Assembly: GCA_964655355.1 (NCBI GenBank)
Contig: CAZZMD010000003.1
Location: 62,001-126,000, forward strand
DNA length: 64,000 nucleotides
Direction: 5' to 3'
Origin: CALGDE01 sp964655355
GTDB taxonomy: Bacteria > Cyanobacteriota > Cyanobacteriia > CACIAM-69d
Shown here piece by piece: positions 52,097-61,376 of this stretch (position 1 is the first letter of the stretch; each line of letters starts with the position of its first letter). Both the position numbers and the translations under genes were made by a program. A model generated the notes under the pieces. It did no database searches. It was not told the origin of the DNA and was given only the letters and a program-made list of their open reading frames with translations.

Positions 52097-53188
52097 TTAG
52101 GCTTGGGATCGCAGGCGATCAAACATGGCGCCGCTATCAAAGAAGTCGCTTTGAATCTGGGACCAACTGCCGAATTCTGACGCTTCGCCCAAGTGACGGA
52201 TAGTGGGGTGTTCCTCGGCGAATTCGGCTTGGATTTGAGGATTAACGACCCGGAAGCCCACCTTTGCAAATTCCCGTTGGGCTTCGGGAGAGAAGAGAAA
52301 TTGGGCGAAGGCTTCGGTGACGGCGCGATTGTTGTGTTTGTCGATGTTGCGATCCACTAGGGCGATCGGGTTTTCGATGCGGATGTTGTCGTCGGGGATC
52401 AGGTAAGGCAGTTTTTCGCCATTTTGAGCCGCTAGGATGGCTTCATTTTCATAGTTGATCAGCACATCGCCTCGGGATTGTTTGTAGAAAATGCCCGTGG
52501 CTTCGCGAGAGTCTCGGGGGAGGATGGGGGCATTGCCGTAGACTGCGCCGGTGAAGGCTTCGGCGGCGTCCTCGGTTTTGCCTTGGCGAAGGCCCGCTTG
52601 CCAGAGGGCGAGGAAATTCCAGCGGGCGGCGCCGGAGGTTTTGGGGTCGGCGGTGAGGACGGAGATTTCCGGACGGGTCAGGTCAGACCAACTTTGGATA
52701 TTGACGGGGTTGCCTTCTCGATAGATCAGGGCGACGACGGATTCGGTGGGAACGCTGTGGTTGGGTTGGGTGTCTTCCCAACCGGGTTTGACGAGCTGTT
52801 CCTGCTCTAGCTTTTGGATATCTAGGGGGAGGGACAGGTGGACGAGGTCGGCGTCAAGACCATCCAGGACGGCGCGAGTCTGGCTGCCGGAGGGGCCGTA
52901 GCTTTGGGTGATGATGACCTTTTCGTTATGGGTCTCCTGCCATTGTTGGGTGAAGGCGGGGATGATGTTGCGATAGGCCGCTTTTGTGGTGTTGATGGAG
53001 ACGAGGGTGAGTTCAATGGTGGGGAGGCCGTCTCCGCGGAAGGGGAGGGTGGTGCAGGCAATCAGGCTGGCGACCAGGGCGATCGCCCCCAGGAATTTTC
53101 CCCATTGATAAATGCCGGTGGTCTGCCGTAGAAAGTATCGGACTCGGTACCACCGATGGGCGATCGCGTGAAGGATAGGTCTGGCCAT
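52097..53188 (-). CDS. sbpA: Sulfate ABC transporter substrate-binding protein
   Basis: A 363-residue periplasmic binding protein for sulfate/thiosulfate. The lipobox SLIAC (Cys45) follows an unusually long N-terminal stretch, so a later start is possible. Family motifs are seen: TTKAAYRNIIPAF, YGPSGSQTRAVLDGLDADLVHLSL (in parts), SVPTESVVALIYREGNP and GDVLINYENEA. No cysT/cysW/cysA genes adjoin it, so it must work with a permease encoded elsewhere. A perfect palindrome sits 37 bases upstream of the start. Confidence 0.93.
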   Translation of the reverse strand: MARPILHAIAHRWYRVRYFLRQTTGIYQWGKFLGAIALVASLIACTTLPFRGDGLPTIELTLVSINTTKAAYRNIIPAFTQQWQETHNEKVIITQSYGPSGSQTRAVLDGLDADLVHLSLPLDIQKLEQEQLVKPGWEDTQPNHSVPTESVVALIYREGNPVNIQSWSDLTRPEISVLTADPKTSGAARWNFLALWQAGLRQGKTEDAAEAFTGAVYGNAPILPRDSREATGIFYKQSRGDVLINYENEAILAAQNGEKLPYLIPDDNIRIENPIALVDRNIDKHNNRAVTEAFAQFLFSPEAQREFAKVGFRVVNPQIQAEFAEEHPTIRHLGEASEFGSWSQIQSDFFDSGAMFDRLRSQA

Positions 53189-53224
53189 GGGTTATGGATT
53201 CCCGGTAATTGAGGCACGGTCCCG

Positions 53225-53243
53225 ATCAATATTGAATATTGAT
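53225..53243. promoter_or_regulatory. Perfect 19-base palindrome upstream of sbpA
   Basis: ATCAATATT-G-AATATTGAT, with nine-base arms around one central base, lies 37 bases upstream of the sbpA start codon and between divergent genes. Its symmetry and place fit an operator for a dimeric repressor or activator. The regulator is unknown. Confidence 0.55.
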
Positions 53244-53467
53244 TGAGGGGAGGGGGAAGGGCCGTTTTTGCCGCATTTGATAATACCGTGCGGAATGGGA
53301 AGGCCGGGATCTGAGCCTGAATCTGGTCCTGAAATAGCTTTGGGACCGGTGCTAAAATCCGGGGTGAGAATGATTCCCAGTCTTGCTCTGAAGGCTCCTA
53401 AGGGCATGCAGTTGGGGAAGTTTTAGAAATTGGCTAGGCATGACGCCAGGATTGAAGGCAATTTTTT

Positions 53468-54205
53468 ATGCTGGATGTGCAGAATTTGACGGCGGTGTAT
53501 GGCGATCGCGTTGCCCTGGCGGATGTCTCCCTGATGGTGGCCCCTGGGGAGGTCGTGGGGCTTTTGGGACCGAATGGGGCGGGGAAAAGTACGTTGTTGA
53601 AGGCGATTGTAGGGCTGGTGTCTGTGAAGTCGGGGATGGTGTCCTATGCCAATTGCCCCGTCTGTGCTCAGAAGCGGAAGATGGCTTATGTGCCCCAGCG
53701 GGCGGCGATTGATTGGTCCTATCCCATTTCTGTGGAGCAGGCGGTGTTGACGGGGCGGACGGTGCAGCGGGGCTGGTGGCGATCGCTGAAGCAGGGCGAT
53801 CGCACGGTGGCGCGGACGGCGATGGAGCGGTTGGGGATTTGGCAATGGCGGCGGCGACCGGTGGGGGAGTTGTCGGGGGGGCAGCAGCAGCGGGTATTTT
53901 TGGCGCGGGCGATCGCTCAGGATGCGGAAGTGCTGCTATTGGATGAGCCGTTGACGGGGGTTGATCGCGAGAGTGAGGCGTTGTTGTGGACTGTGGTGGA
54001 AGAGCTGCGGCAGGACGGGAGAATGCTGTTGGTGGCCAGCCATGAGTGGGGGCGATCGCTGGAGCGCTATGACCGATTAGTGTTGTTAAATCGCTCACTG
54101 GTGGCAGTGGGGGAGCCGCGGGCGGTGCTAAGTCCTGAGAATTTGGCTCGAACCTATCAAACCTTGGAGGGGGGGTGCTGTTTCCCCCAGTCATCGGTCG
54201 CCTAG
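53468..54205 (+). CDS. Metal ABC transporter ATP-binding protein (Mn/Zn type)
   Basis: A 245-residue ABC ATPase: Walker A GPNGAGKST near 36-44, Q-loop YVPQRAAIDWSYP, signature LSGGQQQR near 138-145, and Walker B VLLLDEPLTGVD. The YVPQR...DW pattern after the Walker A is characteristic of Mn/Zn importers (MntA/ZnuC-like). It is followed after 53 bases by its permease. Confidence 0.9.
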   Translation: MLDVQNLTAVYGDRVALADVSLMVAPGEVVGLLGPNGAGKSTLLKAIVGLVSVKSGMVSYANCPVCAQKRKMAYVPQRAAIDWSYPISVEQAVLTGRTVQRGWWRSLKQGDRTVARTAMERLGIWQWRRRPVGELSGGQQQRVFLARAIAQDAEVLLLDEPLTGVDRESEALLWTVVEELRQDGRMLLVASHEWGRSLERYDRLVLLNRSLVAVGEPRAVLSPENLARTYQTLEGGCCFPQSSVA

Positions 54206-54258
54206 CGACAGTCGTAATAATTCAGTAGTAGTGCCAGTAGTAATAACGGGGTAACGGG

Positions 54259-55080
54259 ATGGGGTGGCTATCGGAGCCCTGGGGCTATGAGTTTTTTGTG
54301 AATGCCCTAATCACAGGGTGGATTGTGGGGGTGATGTGTCCGTTGGTGGGCACGTTTTTGGTGCTGTTGCGGTTGGCGTTGTTGGGGGATGCGATCTCCC
54401 ATGCGGTGATTCCGGGGTTGGCGATCGCCCATGCGTTGGAGATTGATCTCACGGTGGGGGCATTTATCGCGGGGATGGCCAGTTCTTGGGTGGCGACTTT
54501 TATCAGGGGGCAAGGACGGGTGCGGGCAGATTCGGCGGTGGCGCTTACGTTTGCGACCTTTTTTGGCATTGGCATTATTTTGATCTCCCTCTTTAGAACT
54601 CGGGTGGATTTGGAGGGGATCCTATTTGGAGACGTGCTGAGTGTGACCCAGTGGGATATGGTCCAAGCGGCGATCGCAACGGTCCTGATCCTGATTCTGC
54701 TAACGCTGCACTACAAAGAACTCTTATTTTTCACCTTCGATCCCATTGGTGCCGCTGCCGCTGGCCTGCCCACGGAGGTCCTCCATTACGGCCTGATGGG
54801 ATGCGTAACCCTCGCGGTGGTGACCGCCATGAAAATCGTTGGGACGATCCTGGTGATCGCGTTGTTGGTCGGGCCTGCCGTCACCGCATCTCTATGGGTG
54901 CGATCGCTCCATTGGACCCTGATCCTCGCCGCTGGTTTCGGCGTTCTCGGCTGCACCCTCGGCATCTACTTCAGCTACTTTTTTGATCTTCCTTCGGGTC
55001 CTGCTATCTCGTTGACCCTCTTCACCCAATTTCTGATTAGTTGGATGATTACTAGTCGCTTGCGATCTGCCGCGCCTTAA
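54259..55080 (+). CDS. Metal ABC transporter permease (Mn/Zn type)
   Basis: A 273-residue integral membrane permease of the ABC-3 family with about eight membrane helices. The family motifs GDAISHAVIPGLAIAHAL (near 45-62) and ILLVGPAVTA-type segments are present. It forms the transmembrane part of a manganese or zinc importer with the preceding ATPase. The substrate-binding protein expected beside them is absent from this window. Confidence 0.9.
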   Translation: MGWLSEPWGYEFFVNALITGWIVGVMCPLVGTFLVLLRLALLGDAISHAVIPGLAIAHALEIDLTVGAFIAGMASSWVATFIRGQGRVRADSAVALTFATFFGIGIILISLFRTRVDLEGILFGDVLSVTQWDMVQAAIATVLILILLTLHYKELLFFTFDPIGAAAAGLPTEVLHYGLMGCVTLAVVTAMKIVGTILVIALLVGPAVTASLWVRSLHWTLILAAGFGVLGCTLGIYFSYFFDLPSGPAISLTLFTQFLISWMITSRLRSAAP

Positions 55081-55165
55081 CCTATCCCGCTCCCGACGAC
55101 ATGCCATCATAAATCCGGCATTCGTTACGGCGAGCTGCAACGTCAAAGCATAAGGGAGAGTGACC

Positions 55166-56089
55166 ATGGTCGCTGATCGCGCTGATAAAGCTAACAATCT
55201 GGGGACTGTCACCGTATTGGGCATGGGTTTGATGGGGGCTCCCATGGCGCTGAAGTTGGCGGAGGCGGGCTATGGGGTCACGGTCTGGAATCGCACCCCG
55301 GATAAATCCCAAGCGGTCCAAACGGAAAATTCTGAGATTGCGATCGCCCCGACCGTTGCCGAAGCGATCGCCGCCAGCGATGTCATCCTGGCAATGCTCA
55401 GCGACTACGCCGCCCTCAAAGCCACGTTGCTCGTTGATGATGCCCTTGCGGAAGTTGGGGGCAAAACCGTGATTCAAATGGGGACGATCGCCCCCCAGGA
55501 GACCCAGGCGATCGCCGAGGGGATCAACGGTGCCGGGGGAGATTATTTGGAAGCCACCGTCCTTGGCAGCATTCCTCAGGTAAAAACCGGGACCCTTCTG
55601 GTAATGGTCGGCGGTACGGCTGAGCAATTTGAGGCCCACCTGTCCCTCCTGAAAATCTTTGGACCAGAACCCCTGTTGGTGGGTCCCGTCGGCAGTTCTG
55701 CCGCCCTTAAATTGGCCCTAAACCAGCTTATTGCCAGCCTGACCAGCGGATTTGCTGCCAGCTTAGGCATGGTCCAGCGAGCCGGGATTGACCTGGATAT
55801 TTTTATGACGATCCTGCGGGATAGCGCCCTCTATGCGCCCACCTTCGACAAAAAACTTGCGCGGATGGTCGATCGCAATTTCGCCAACCCCAATTTTCCG
55901 ACGAAGCACCTCCTTAAGGACACTCGCCTATTTGCCCAAGCCGCCGAGGCCTATGGCTTGGATACAACGATGGTTGAGGCGATCGCCCAAGTGGTGGGAC
56001 AAACCGTTGACGCCGGCTTACAAAACGAAGACTATTCCGCCCTGTTCAATACCGTTGTTCCCAATCCCGAGCAAACGAAAAACCCCTAG
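55166..56089 (+). CDS. NAD(P)-dependent oxidoreductase, beta-hydroxyacid dehydrogenase family
   Basis: About 307 residues from the ATG at 55166 (GGGAGA upstream; a GTG at 55160 is less likely). The N-terminal Rossmann motif is GMGLMGAPMALKLAEAG. The next block is GKTVIQMGTIAPQETQAIAE, and the active-site Lys lies in AALKLALNQLI (family GxxGxGxxxKxxxN variant). Related enzymes include 3-hydroxyisobutyrate dehydrogenase and glyoxylate/succinic semialdehyde reductases. The true substrate cannot be told; a GLYR-type short-chain semialdehyde reductase is plausible. Confidence 0.87.
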   Translation: MVADRADKANNLGTVTVLGMGLMGAPMALKLAEAGYGVTVWNRTPDKSQAVQTENSEIAIAPTVAEAIAASDVILAMLSDYAALKATLLVDDALAEVGGKTVIQMGTIAPQETQAIAEGINGAGGDYLEATVLGSIPQVKTGTLLVMVGGTAEQFEAHLSLLKIFGPEPLLVGPVGSSAALKLALNQLIASLTSGFAASLGMVQRAGIDLDIFMTILRDSALYAPTFDKKLARMVDRNFANPNFPTKHLLKDTRLFAQAAEAYGLDTTMVEAIAQVVGQTVDAGLQNEDYSALFNTVVPNPEQTKNP

Positions 56090-57090
56090 GCGACATCCCC
56101 TAGCACCACATAGGCGAGCCGTCGGCTTAGGCGAACCAGGAGGATTAGGGCGATCGTTGCTGCTAACACCACGGCACCAAACAGAAGTTTTTCCACAATG
56201 TCATAGGGTTGTAGCTCCAGTCCGACCCGTCCACCGGCGAACTCAAACACCTCAATGACGGCGTGGTGAGCCAGATAAATGCCATAGGTGGTGCTGAGCA
56301 ATCCCACCAACCATTGGCGATGACTGGTGGCGGAAAAGGTTAGGGCAATAAGCGTCGAGGAGAGTCCCCCCAAGACCGGCAATCCCAACTTTAAAAACAG
56401 GTTGTCGGCGGCTTGGGTATAGGTGAAATAGTTAGTGATTTCGACGGCAATAAAACTGGCGATCGCCCCCCAACGAACCCAACTATTTTTCAACAATCCC
56501 GACCGTTCCAGCCCCACAAGAAATAAAGCCGCCAGAGAGTATAAAATTCCCAGCCAAAATATGCCACCCCCCCAGCTAAAATACCCCTCAAAACCGCCAT
56601 ACCAGGCAAACCCAAATAGGCTTGCCATCCCTAAAGTCCCGAGCATGATATTTTTCCAGTGCCGTCCACTAAAGAACATGAGACGTCCACAGAAGAACTG
56701 AAGCCGGAAGCAAATGATCCAGGGAATAAAATACAGTTGAACCGCTGCGGTTCCATAGAAAATAAGCCCGATTACGTCAAAGCCAAAGCCACCCTCGCCC
56801 TGGAGTTGAAACTTGACATAGCGCATCACCACATAAATCAAAGACCAGACTAAATAGGGAATCACCAGACGATCAATTTTTTTGAAAGGCGATCGCGTTG
56901 GCGGTGATTTGACGGCACTTTTGACAAAGAAATATAGGGAAGTAGTGACAAAAAAGGGAACGCAGAAAATCCAAAATAGCGTATTGAAATTTTCCCCCAT
57001 GGGAGTACTGGGGGTGAGGTGGAGAATTATCACCCCCGTGGCGGCAATCAATCTACCAATATCAACTGCAAGATTACGCGCTTTTGCCAT
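56086..57090 (-). CDS. Acyltransferase-3 family membrane protein
   Basis: A 334-residue protein with about ten membrane helices. The N-terminal AVDIGRLIAATGVIILHL block carries the conserved family His (HL). This family moves acetyl or other acyl groups onto sugars or lipids, often in cell-envelope polysaccharides. It overlaps the convergent oxidoreductase by four bases. The substrate is unknown. Confidence 0.85.
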   Translation of the reverse strand: MAKARNLAVDIGRLIAATGVIILHLTPSTPMGENFNTLFWIFCVPFFVTTSLYFFVKSAVKSPPTRSPFKKIDRLVIPYLVWSLIYVVMRYVKFQLQGEGGFGFDVIGLIFYGTAAVQLYFIPWIICFRLQFFCGRLMFFSGRHWKNIMLGTLGMASLFGFAWYGGFEGYFSWGGGIFWLGILYSLAALFLVGLERSGLLKNSWVRWGAIASFIAVEITNYFTYTQAADNLFLKLGLPVLGGLSSTLIALTFSATSHRQWLVGLLSTTYGIYLAHHAVIEVFEFAGGRVGLELQPYDIVEKLLFGAVVLAATIALILLVRLSRRLAYVVLGDVA

Positions 57091-57182
57091 AGGTCAAATC
57101 TATAAAATCAAATCTATAAAGCCCAACAGAACCAAACACAATCAAAAAACAAAGAATCCCTTGAAGACTCTCCAGCGCGGCA

Positions 57183-58004
57183 TTACAACCATCCCCGCAG
57201 CCAGTATACAAACGTCCCCACGTACTCCTTCAGCGCACGGGTTAGCCCCCGTAAACTCTCCGCATCCGGCAAAAGATTGAGAGCGATCGCCTCCGCCGTA
57301 TTCCACCGTTCCGCATTGTCCGCGTCCGTCACCAAAAAATCGGTTGGAGCGGCAATGGGCTCAAATCCCGCTTTGCGAAAAATCGCCAGGGATCGGGGCA
57401 TATGCATCGCCGAGGTCACCAAAAGAATACGGTGAATATCCATGCCCGCCAGGACTTTCGACGTATAGTCCGCATTTTGAAAGGTATTGAGCGATCGCGT
57501 TTCCATCACGATACTGTCCGCCGGCACCCCCATCGCCGTCGCCAACTCCGCCATATCCACCGCCTCCGACTCACCGGTCCCGCGCCACTGAATCCGCCCC
57601 CCGGTCATCACCACCACTGGCGCCTTCCCCGCCTTCCAAAGCTTTGCCCCATACAGCACGCGATCGCCCTCTTCCGCCAAATCTAGCCAGGGGCGTGGGG
57701 GCAAAGGCGCTTTGATGCCGCCCCCCAACACCACGATCGCATCCGCGTCCGGCAAGTCTGGATAGGGCAATCCCGTCGTCGCTTCCTGGAGGGCGATCGC
57801 CTGATCCTCCAGGCTTTTCACAACGATCGCTGAGATCCAACCATTGCTCGAAACCAGAATGACGACTAGGGCCAACCCAATGGCGATCGCGGCCCATCGC
57901 CCCTGCCGCCAAGCCAACAGTATCAGCGCCGCCATCAATAGCAGACAGGTCAACCCCAAGGGGTAGATCAAGGGCGGTAACAGCTTAGAGAGAAAAACAA
58001 ACAT
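57183..58004 (-). CDS. YdcF/ElyC/SanA-family protein (DUF218)
   Basis: A 273-residue protein. Two N-terminal membrane helices (about 8-26 and 35-55) precede a DUF218 domain with DADAIVVLGGGI, VVMTGGRIQWRGTGESEA, ETRSLNTFQNADY and LLVTSAMHMPRSLAIFRKAG. These are hallmark motifs of the family. Relatives affect cell-envelope integrity (ElyC) or vancomycin tolerance (SanA). It has its own direction and is 92 bases from the acyltransferase gene, so the two may be co-transcribed. Confidence 0.9.
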   Translation of the reverse strand: MFVFLSKLLPPLIYPLGLTCLLLMAALILLAWRQGRWAAIAIGLALVVILVSSNGWISAIVVKSLEDQAIALQEATTGLPYPDLPDADAIVVLGGGIKAPLPPRPWLDLAEEGDRVLYGAKLWKAGKAPVVVMTGGRIQWRGTGESEAVDMAELATAMGVPADSIVMETRSLNTFQNADYTSKVLAGMDIHRILLVTSAMHMPRSLAIFRKAGFEPIAAPTDFLVTDADNAERWNTAEAIALNLLPDAESLRGLTRALKEYVGTFVYWLRGWL

Positions 58005-58346
58005 TGCAAAATAATTGTTTCATCAGCGTTAGACATTAGACGCACAGCAGTCAATCAATCCTGGAAAGCGATCGGGCAAACCTCATTAATCACGTTCTTT
58101 TTGTCAGACTTAATTATCCTTTTGACTTCAAACTTAACGTTCAGGGGAGTATTGGCAATTATGACTCAATGCTAAACGCGAAGATTGATCGGATGGAATA
58201 TTACCTTGTTCTAGAAACTTCAATTTAGATTTGTCAATTTATACGGTTCAACTGCCTGGGCCGACCTAAGAATGAAAGGGCAGGGGAGTTAGTACACCAA
58301 CCTCGCCACGACAACACTTGTCATTCAGTTGCTTAGTCCTAACACG
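58005..58346. other. AT-rich intergenic region
   Basis: A 342-base gap between divergent genes, richer in A+T than its surroundings. No gene, tRNA or strong hairpin is recognised. Promoters for both sides are presumably here. Confidence 0.4.
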
Positions 58347-58715
58347 ATGGAAATTCGAATGCTCCGCAAAACGGCCCCCCAACAACCTGACCTATATCCT
58401 CTGGATTGGGTAATTCGTTTTGCTCAGTCAATTGTCCTAACAGCCATCATTAGTTTTGCGCTGTCGGCCTGCGCCATACTCACCGTGGCTCTAATTCCCA
58501 TGGGGCTTGGGCTGATACCCGGATTGTCGAGTTTCGCTAACGGTGTGACGGGGACCATTCTCCACATTCTCTCTGTCTTCGGTGGGGGGCAGTGGTGGTC
58601 TGGAATTTTGGTAATTTCGCTACCGATCAGCGGTGTAAGTGTATTGTTTGACGCATTTGTATTTCTACAAAACCATGCCCAAGAGGCGTGGAGAGCTTGG
58701 AAAAGTTTTGACTAG
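58347..58715 (+). CDS. Small membrane protein of unknown function
   Basis: About 122 residues from the ATG at 58347; the frame is also open from a TTG at 58329. Hydrophobic segments lie at about 28-52 (SIVLTAIISFALSACAILTV) and 75-105 (ISLPISGVSVLFDAFVFL). A TM-rich, signal-like N-terminus is preceded by a charged segment. I recognise no family. Confidence 0.6.
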   Translation: MEIRMLRKTAPQQPDLYPLDWVIRFAQSIVLTAIISFALSACAILTVALIPMGLGLIPGLSSFANGVTGTILHILSVFGGGQWWSGILVISLPISGVSVLFDAFVFLQNHAQEAWRAWKSFD

Positions 58716-58865
58716 GGCGCGTTAATTAACGTGAATTGACTTTACGATCAGCGCCACTTCTAAGGCCCTACTTCCAATCGATAAAGCCCCATCTTGAATC
58801 GAGCATCCAGCCGATAGACGACACGGCAGAATAACGCGTTCCATAGGGAATAGGACTAATAGGAT

Positions 58866-59753
58866 TTAAGAGCGACGAATATTAAAGCAGCACCATTCTT
58901 GACGTCTCCACAGGGTCGCAATAATCCAATCATGGTGTTCTAGCAGGTCAGCCACAGGTTTGGCTTGATCCAACAAAATTCCACTCAAGATTCCCCAGGT
59001 TGAAGCTTTGGAAATCTTTTCCATTTCGGGGATCATTTCGACAATCACTTCCGCCAAAATATTGCAGAAGAAGCCGTCCACGGGACCGTCTAGATCGGTG
59101 ATTAAGTTCTCTAGGCTGCCTTGATAGATATTGAGCTGCTGTTCTGAGAGATCGTTCAGGTCTCGGTTTGCTTTGGCCGCTTTGACCGCAAGGGGATCGG
59201 TGTCCACGGCATGGGCTTCCTTGGCCCCCAGCAACAGTGCGCCAATGGACAGAATGCCGGAGCCGCAGCCAATGTCAGCAATTTTGTCCTCGGTGGGGCT
59301 GCCGTCAAGGCGCATTTCGAGGGCTTCTAGACAGAGCTGGGTGGTGGGATGGCTGCCAGTGCCGAAGGCGACGCCGGGATCGAGTTTGAGCAGGGAGCGA
59401 TCGCTCTCGGGCTGGGGATCGATCCAGGCGGGGCAGACCAGGAATTGATCGCCGATTTCTTGGGGCTCCCAATGGTCTTTCCAACTGCTGGACCAGTCTT
59501 CTTCGTCAATCAAGCTCCAGGTAACTTGGGGCTCCGAGAGGGTCATAGAGAGGGAGTCTTGCCGGAGCCATAGGGCAAAGGCGGCGAGATCCAAGAGCTT
59601 GGCTTGATCCTGGGGAAGATAGGCGGAGATGATGGCATTGTTGCCCTTGAAGCGGTTGGAGGTGCCGCGGCAACCCAGTTGTTCGGCGCGCCAAAATACC
59701 ATTTCTTCCAGGTGTGGATGGCAACAGACAACGATTTCCCACCAACTATTCAC
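58866..59753 (-). CDS. prmA: Ribosomal protein L11 methyltransferase
   Basis: A 295-residue SAM-dependent enzyme that methylates ribosomal protein L11. The substrate-recognition domain (about 1-90) precedes a Rossmann methyltransferase with FGTGSHPTT, IADIGCGSGILSIGALLLGA (SAM motif I, in parts) and FCNILAEV. The start is GTG. Length is normal. Confidence 0.95.
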   Translation of the reverse strand: MNSWWEIVVCCHPHLEEMVFWRAEQLGCRGTSNRFKGNNAIISAYLPQDQAKLLDLAAFALWLRQDSLSMTLSEPQVTWSLIDEEDWSSSWKDHWEPQEIGDQFLVCPAWIDPQPESDRSLLKLDPGVAFGTGSHPTTQLCLEALEMRLDGSPTEDKIADIGCGSGILSIGALLLGAKEAHAVDTDPLAVKAAKANRDLNDLSEQQLNIYQGSLENLITDLDGPVDGFFCNILAEVIVEMIPEMEKISKASTWGILSGILLDQAKPVADLLEHHDWIIATLWRRQEWCCFNIRRS

Positions 59754-59939
59754 CGCAGTTTCACCGATTCGTTAAGGTCTTGGGGCGCTGGGATGTGCTG
59801 AGGTAGGAGTCTGCCCCAGTTTGATCCCTGTTTATTGTGGCATTCTCCACAGGAAACGTAGGGGACTATTGAGTGAATGTTGCTTAAGGGTTGCTTAATG
59901 AGTGTATGGGGAGCGCTTTTCGTTGGACTATTCGTTGGA

Positions 59940-60278
59940 TTAAAGAGGAAGAATCCATTCTGAGGCGCGATCGCCCAGATCGATGGGAATACTAACCGCC
60001 TTGCCTTGACGGGGTTTTTGACGGGTCTCGTCGATGAATTGCATCACCGCACTGGCAACGCCCCATTCGTTTAAATGAACGGCGATCGCGTCTAAATTCT
60101 CGAAATATTCATCCTCGGTCATGGGGAACGAGACTTGCTCGAGATATCGCCACATCACCTGGAGGAAAATTTTGCCCTTGAAACGGCGTAATTGAAGGTC
60201 GTAGGAAAATCCCCACTTATCTACGATCAGGTTGTAGAGCGAATCCCCGGTCATGGGGTCTGCGGTCTGGTCCGACAT
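59940..60278 (-). CDS. DUF3067 family protein
   Basis: A 112-residue protein of the DUF3067 family, conserved in cyanobacteria and plastids. Seen motifs include LIVDKWGFSYDLQ, FLQVMWRYLEQVSFP and EDEYFENLDAIAVHLNEWG. The function is unknown. It diverges from petC, a context I recall from other cyanobacteria. Met9 is a possible alternative start. Confidence 0.88.
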   Translation of the reverse strand: MSDQTADPMTGDSLYNLIVDKWGFSYDLQLRRFKGKIFLQVMWRYLEQVSFPMTEDEYFENLDAIAVHLNEWGVASAVMQFIDETRQKPRQGKAVSIPIDLGDRASEWILPL

Positions 60279-60706
60279 GCCGATATGCTCCTCTCCAATA
60301 TGCTCCCCAAGGTGCTTCCTAAGGTACCTCCCAGGCGGTGCGATCGCGTTGACTCAGCCTAGGTTTTGCCCCATGAACCCCGCCGGATTGCGACGCCGTG
60401 CCGCCTACGTCATCCAGCTTAACAAACCGCAACAACCGCCCCGTCGATTTTCCCAGCAACGGTCGTCTCTAGGCTGCGAATAATCTGGTGGAAGAGCAGT
60501 TGCCCACTGGATTTGGTGAATCCTTAAAGCCCGTCCCAGGGAATGTCATAATACCGTAGCGAATTATGAGCCTGTGCCCGCTGAGGTGCACGTTTGAAGT
60601 GCCCGTTATTGCAGTCGGCAACGCAAGCTCGATTAAGCGTCATGCTTTATCGCAACTTTAATCGAAAACCCGTTTTCGACCTAGAAGGGGAACTTAGATA
60701 GGAATT
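60279..60706. other. petC promoter/leader region
   Basis: This 428-base gap lies between the divergent DUF3067 and petC genes. It contains a palindrome at 60662-60679 near the petC start, and short repeats of ATATGCTCC near 60283-60303. No gene is supported here. Confidence 0.5.
60662..60679. promoter_or_regulatory. Perfect inverted repeat in the petC leader
   Basis: TCGAAAAC-CC-GTTTTCGA (eight-base arms, two-base spacer) ends 27 bases before the petC ATG. As DNA it could be an operator; as RNA the tiny loop makes a hairpin less likely unless the arms breathe. Confidence 0.5.
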
Positions 60707-61246
60707 ATGACTCAAGCTTCCAGCTCTGCGGATGTGCCCAGCATGGGCCGCCGCCAGTTTATGAATCTTTTGACCTTCGGCTCAGCGACGGGTGTGGCCC
60801 TGGGTGCCCTATACCCCGTTGTGCGCTATTTCATTCCGCCGTCTTCCGGTAGCGCCGGTGGTGGTGTGGCGGCTAAGGATGCCCTTGGCAATGATGTGTT
60901 GCTGAGTAAATTCACCGCAGAGCACAATGTGGGCGAGCGGGTCTTGGTCCAAGGTCTCAAGGGCGATCCCACCTATTTGGTTGTGGAAGGAGATGATGCG
61001 ATCGCGAGCTACGGCTTGAATGCGGTTTGCACCCACCTAGGCTGCGTGGTGCCCTGGAACGCCAGCGAAAACAAGTATATGTGCCCCTGCCACGGTTCCC
61101 AGTACAACAGCGAGGGTAAAGTGGTTCGCGGCCCGGCACCGTTGTCCTTGGCATTGGCCCATGTGGATGTGAACGACGACAAGGTGTCCATCAGCCCCTG
61201 GACTGAAACGGACTTCCGGACCGGTGACGATCCCTGGTGGGCGTAG
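60707..61246 (+). CDS. petC: Cytochrome b6f complex Rieske iron-sulfur protein
   Basis: A 179-residue Rieske protein that passes electrons from plastoquinol to cytochrome f. It has a twin-Arg start (GRRQFMNLLTFG) and one N-terminal membrane anchor. The 2Fe-2S ligands are Cys108 and His110 (CTHLGC) and Cys126 and His129 (CPCHG); Cys113 and Cys128 form the disulfide. It is followed by petA in the usual order, and the two are probably co-transcribed. Confidence 0.97.
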   Translation: MTQASSSADVPSMGRRQFMNLLTFGSATGVALGALYPVVRYFIPPSSGSAGGGVAAKDALGNDVLLSKFTAEHNVGERVLVQGLKGDPTYLVVEGDDAIASYGLNAVCTHLGCVVPWNASENKYMCPCHGSQYNSEGKVVRGPAPLSLALAHVDVNDDKVSISPWTETDFRTGDDPWWA

Positions 61247-61376
61247 ATTGGCTAAGTTGATCGGCGGATCGGCGTCAGTCGCTAGTCGCTAGATCGTTAG
61301 TTAGATCGTTCAAGCCCTTGCCCCTTGAAGCTTTTAAGATTCGAACCTGAGCATTTCCTGACAGTTTGACCTATCC

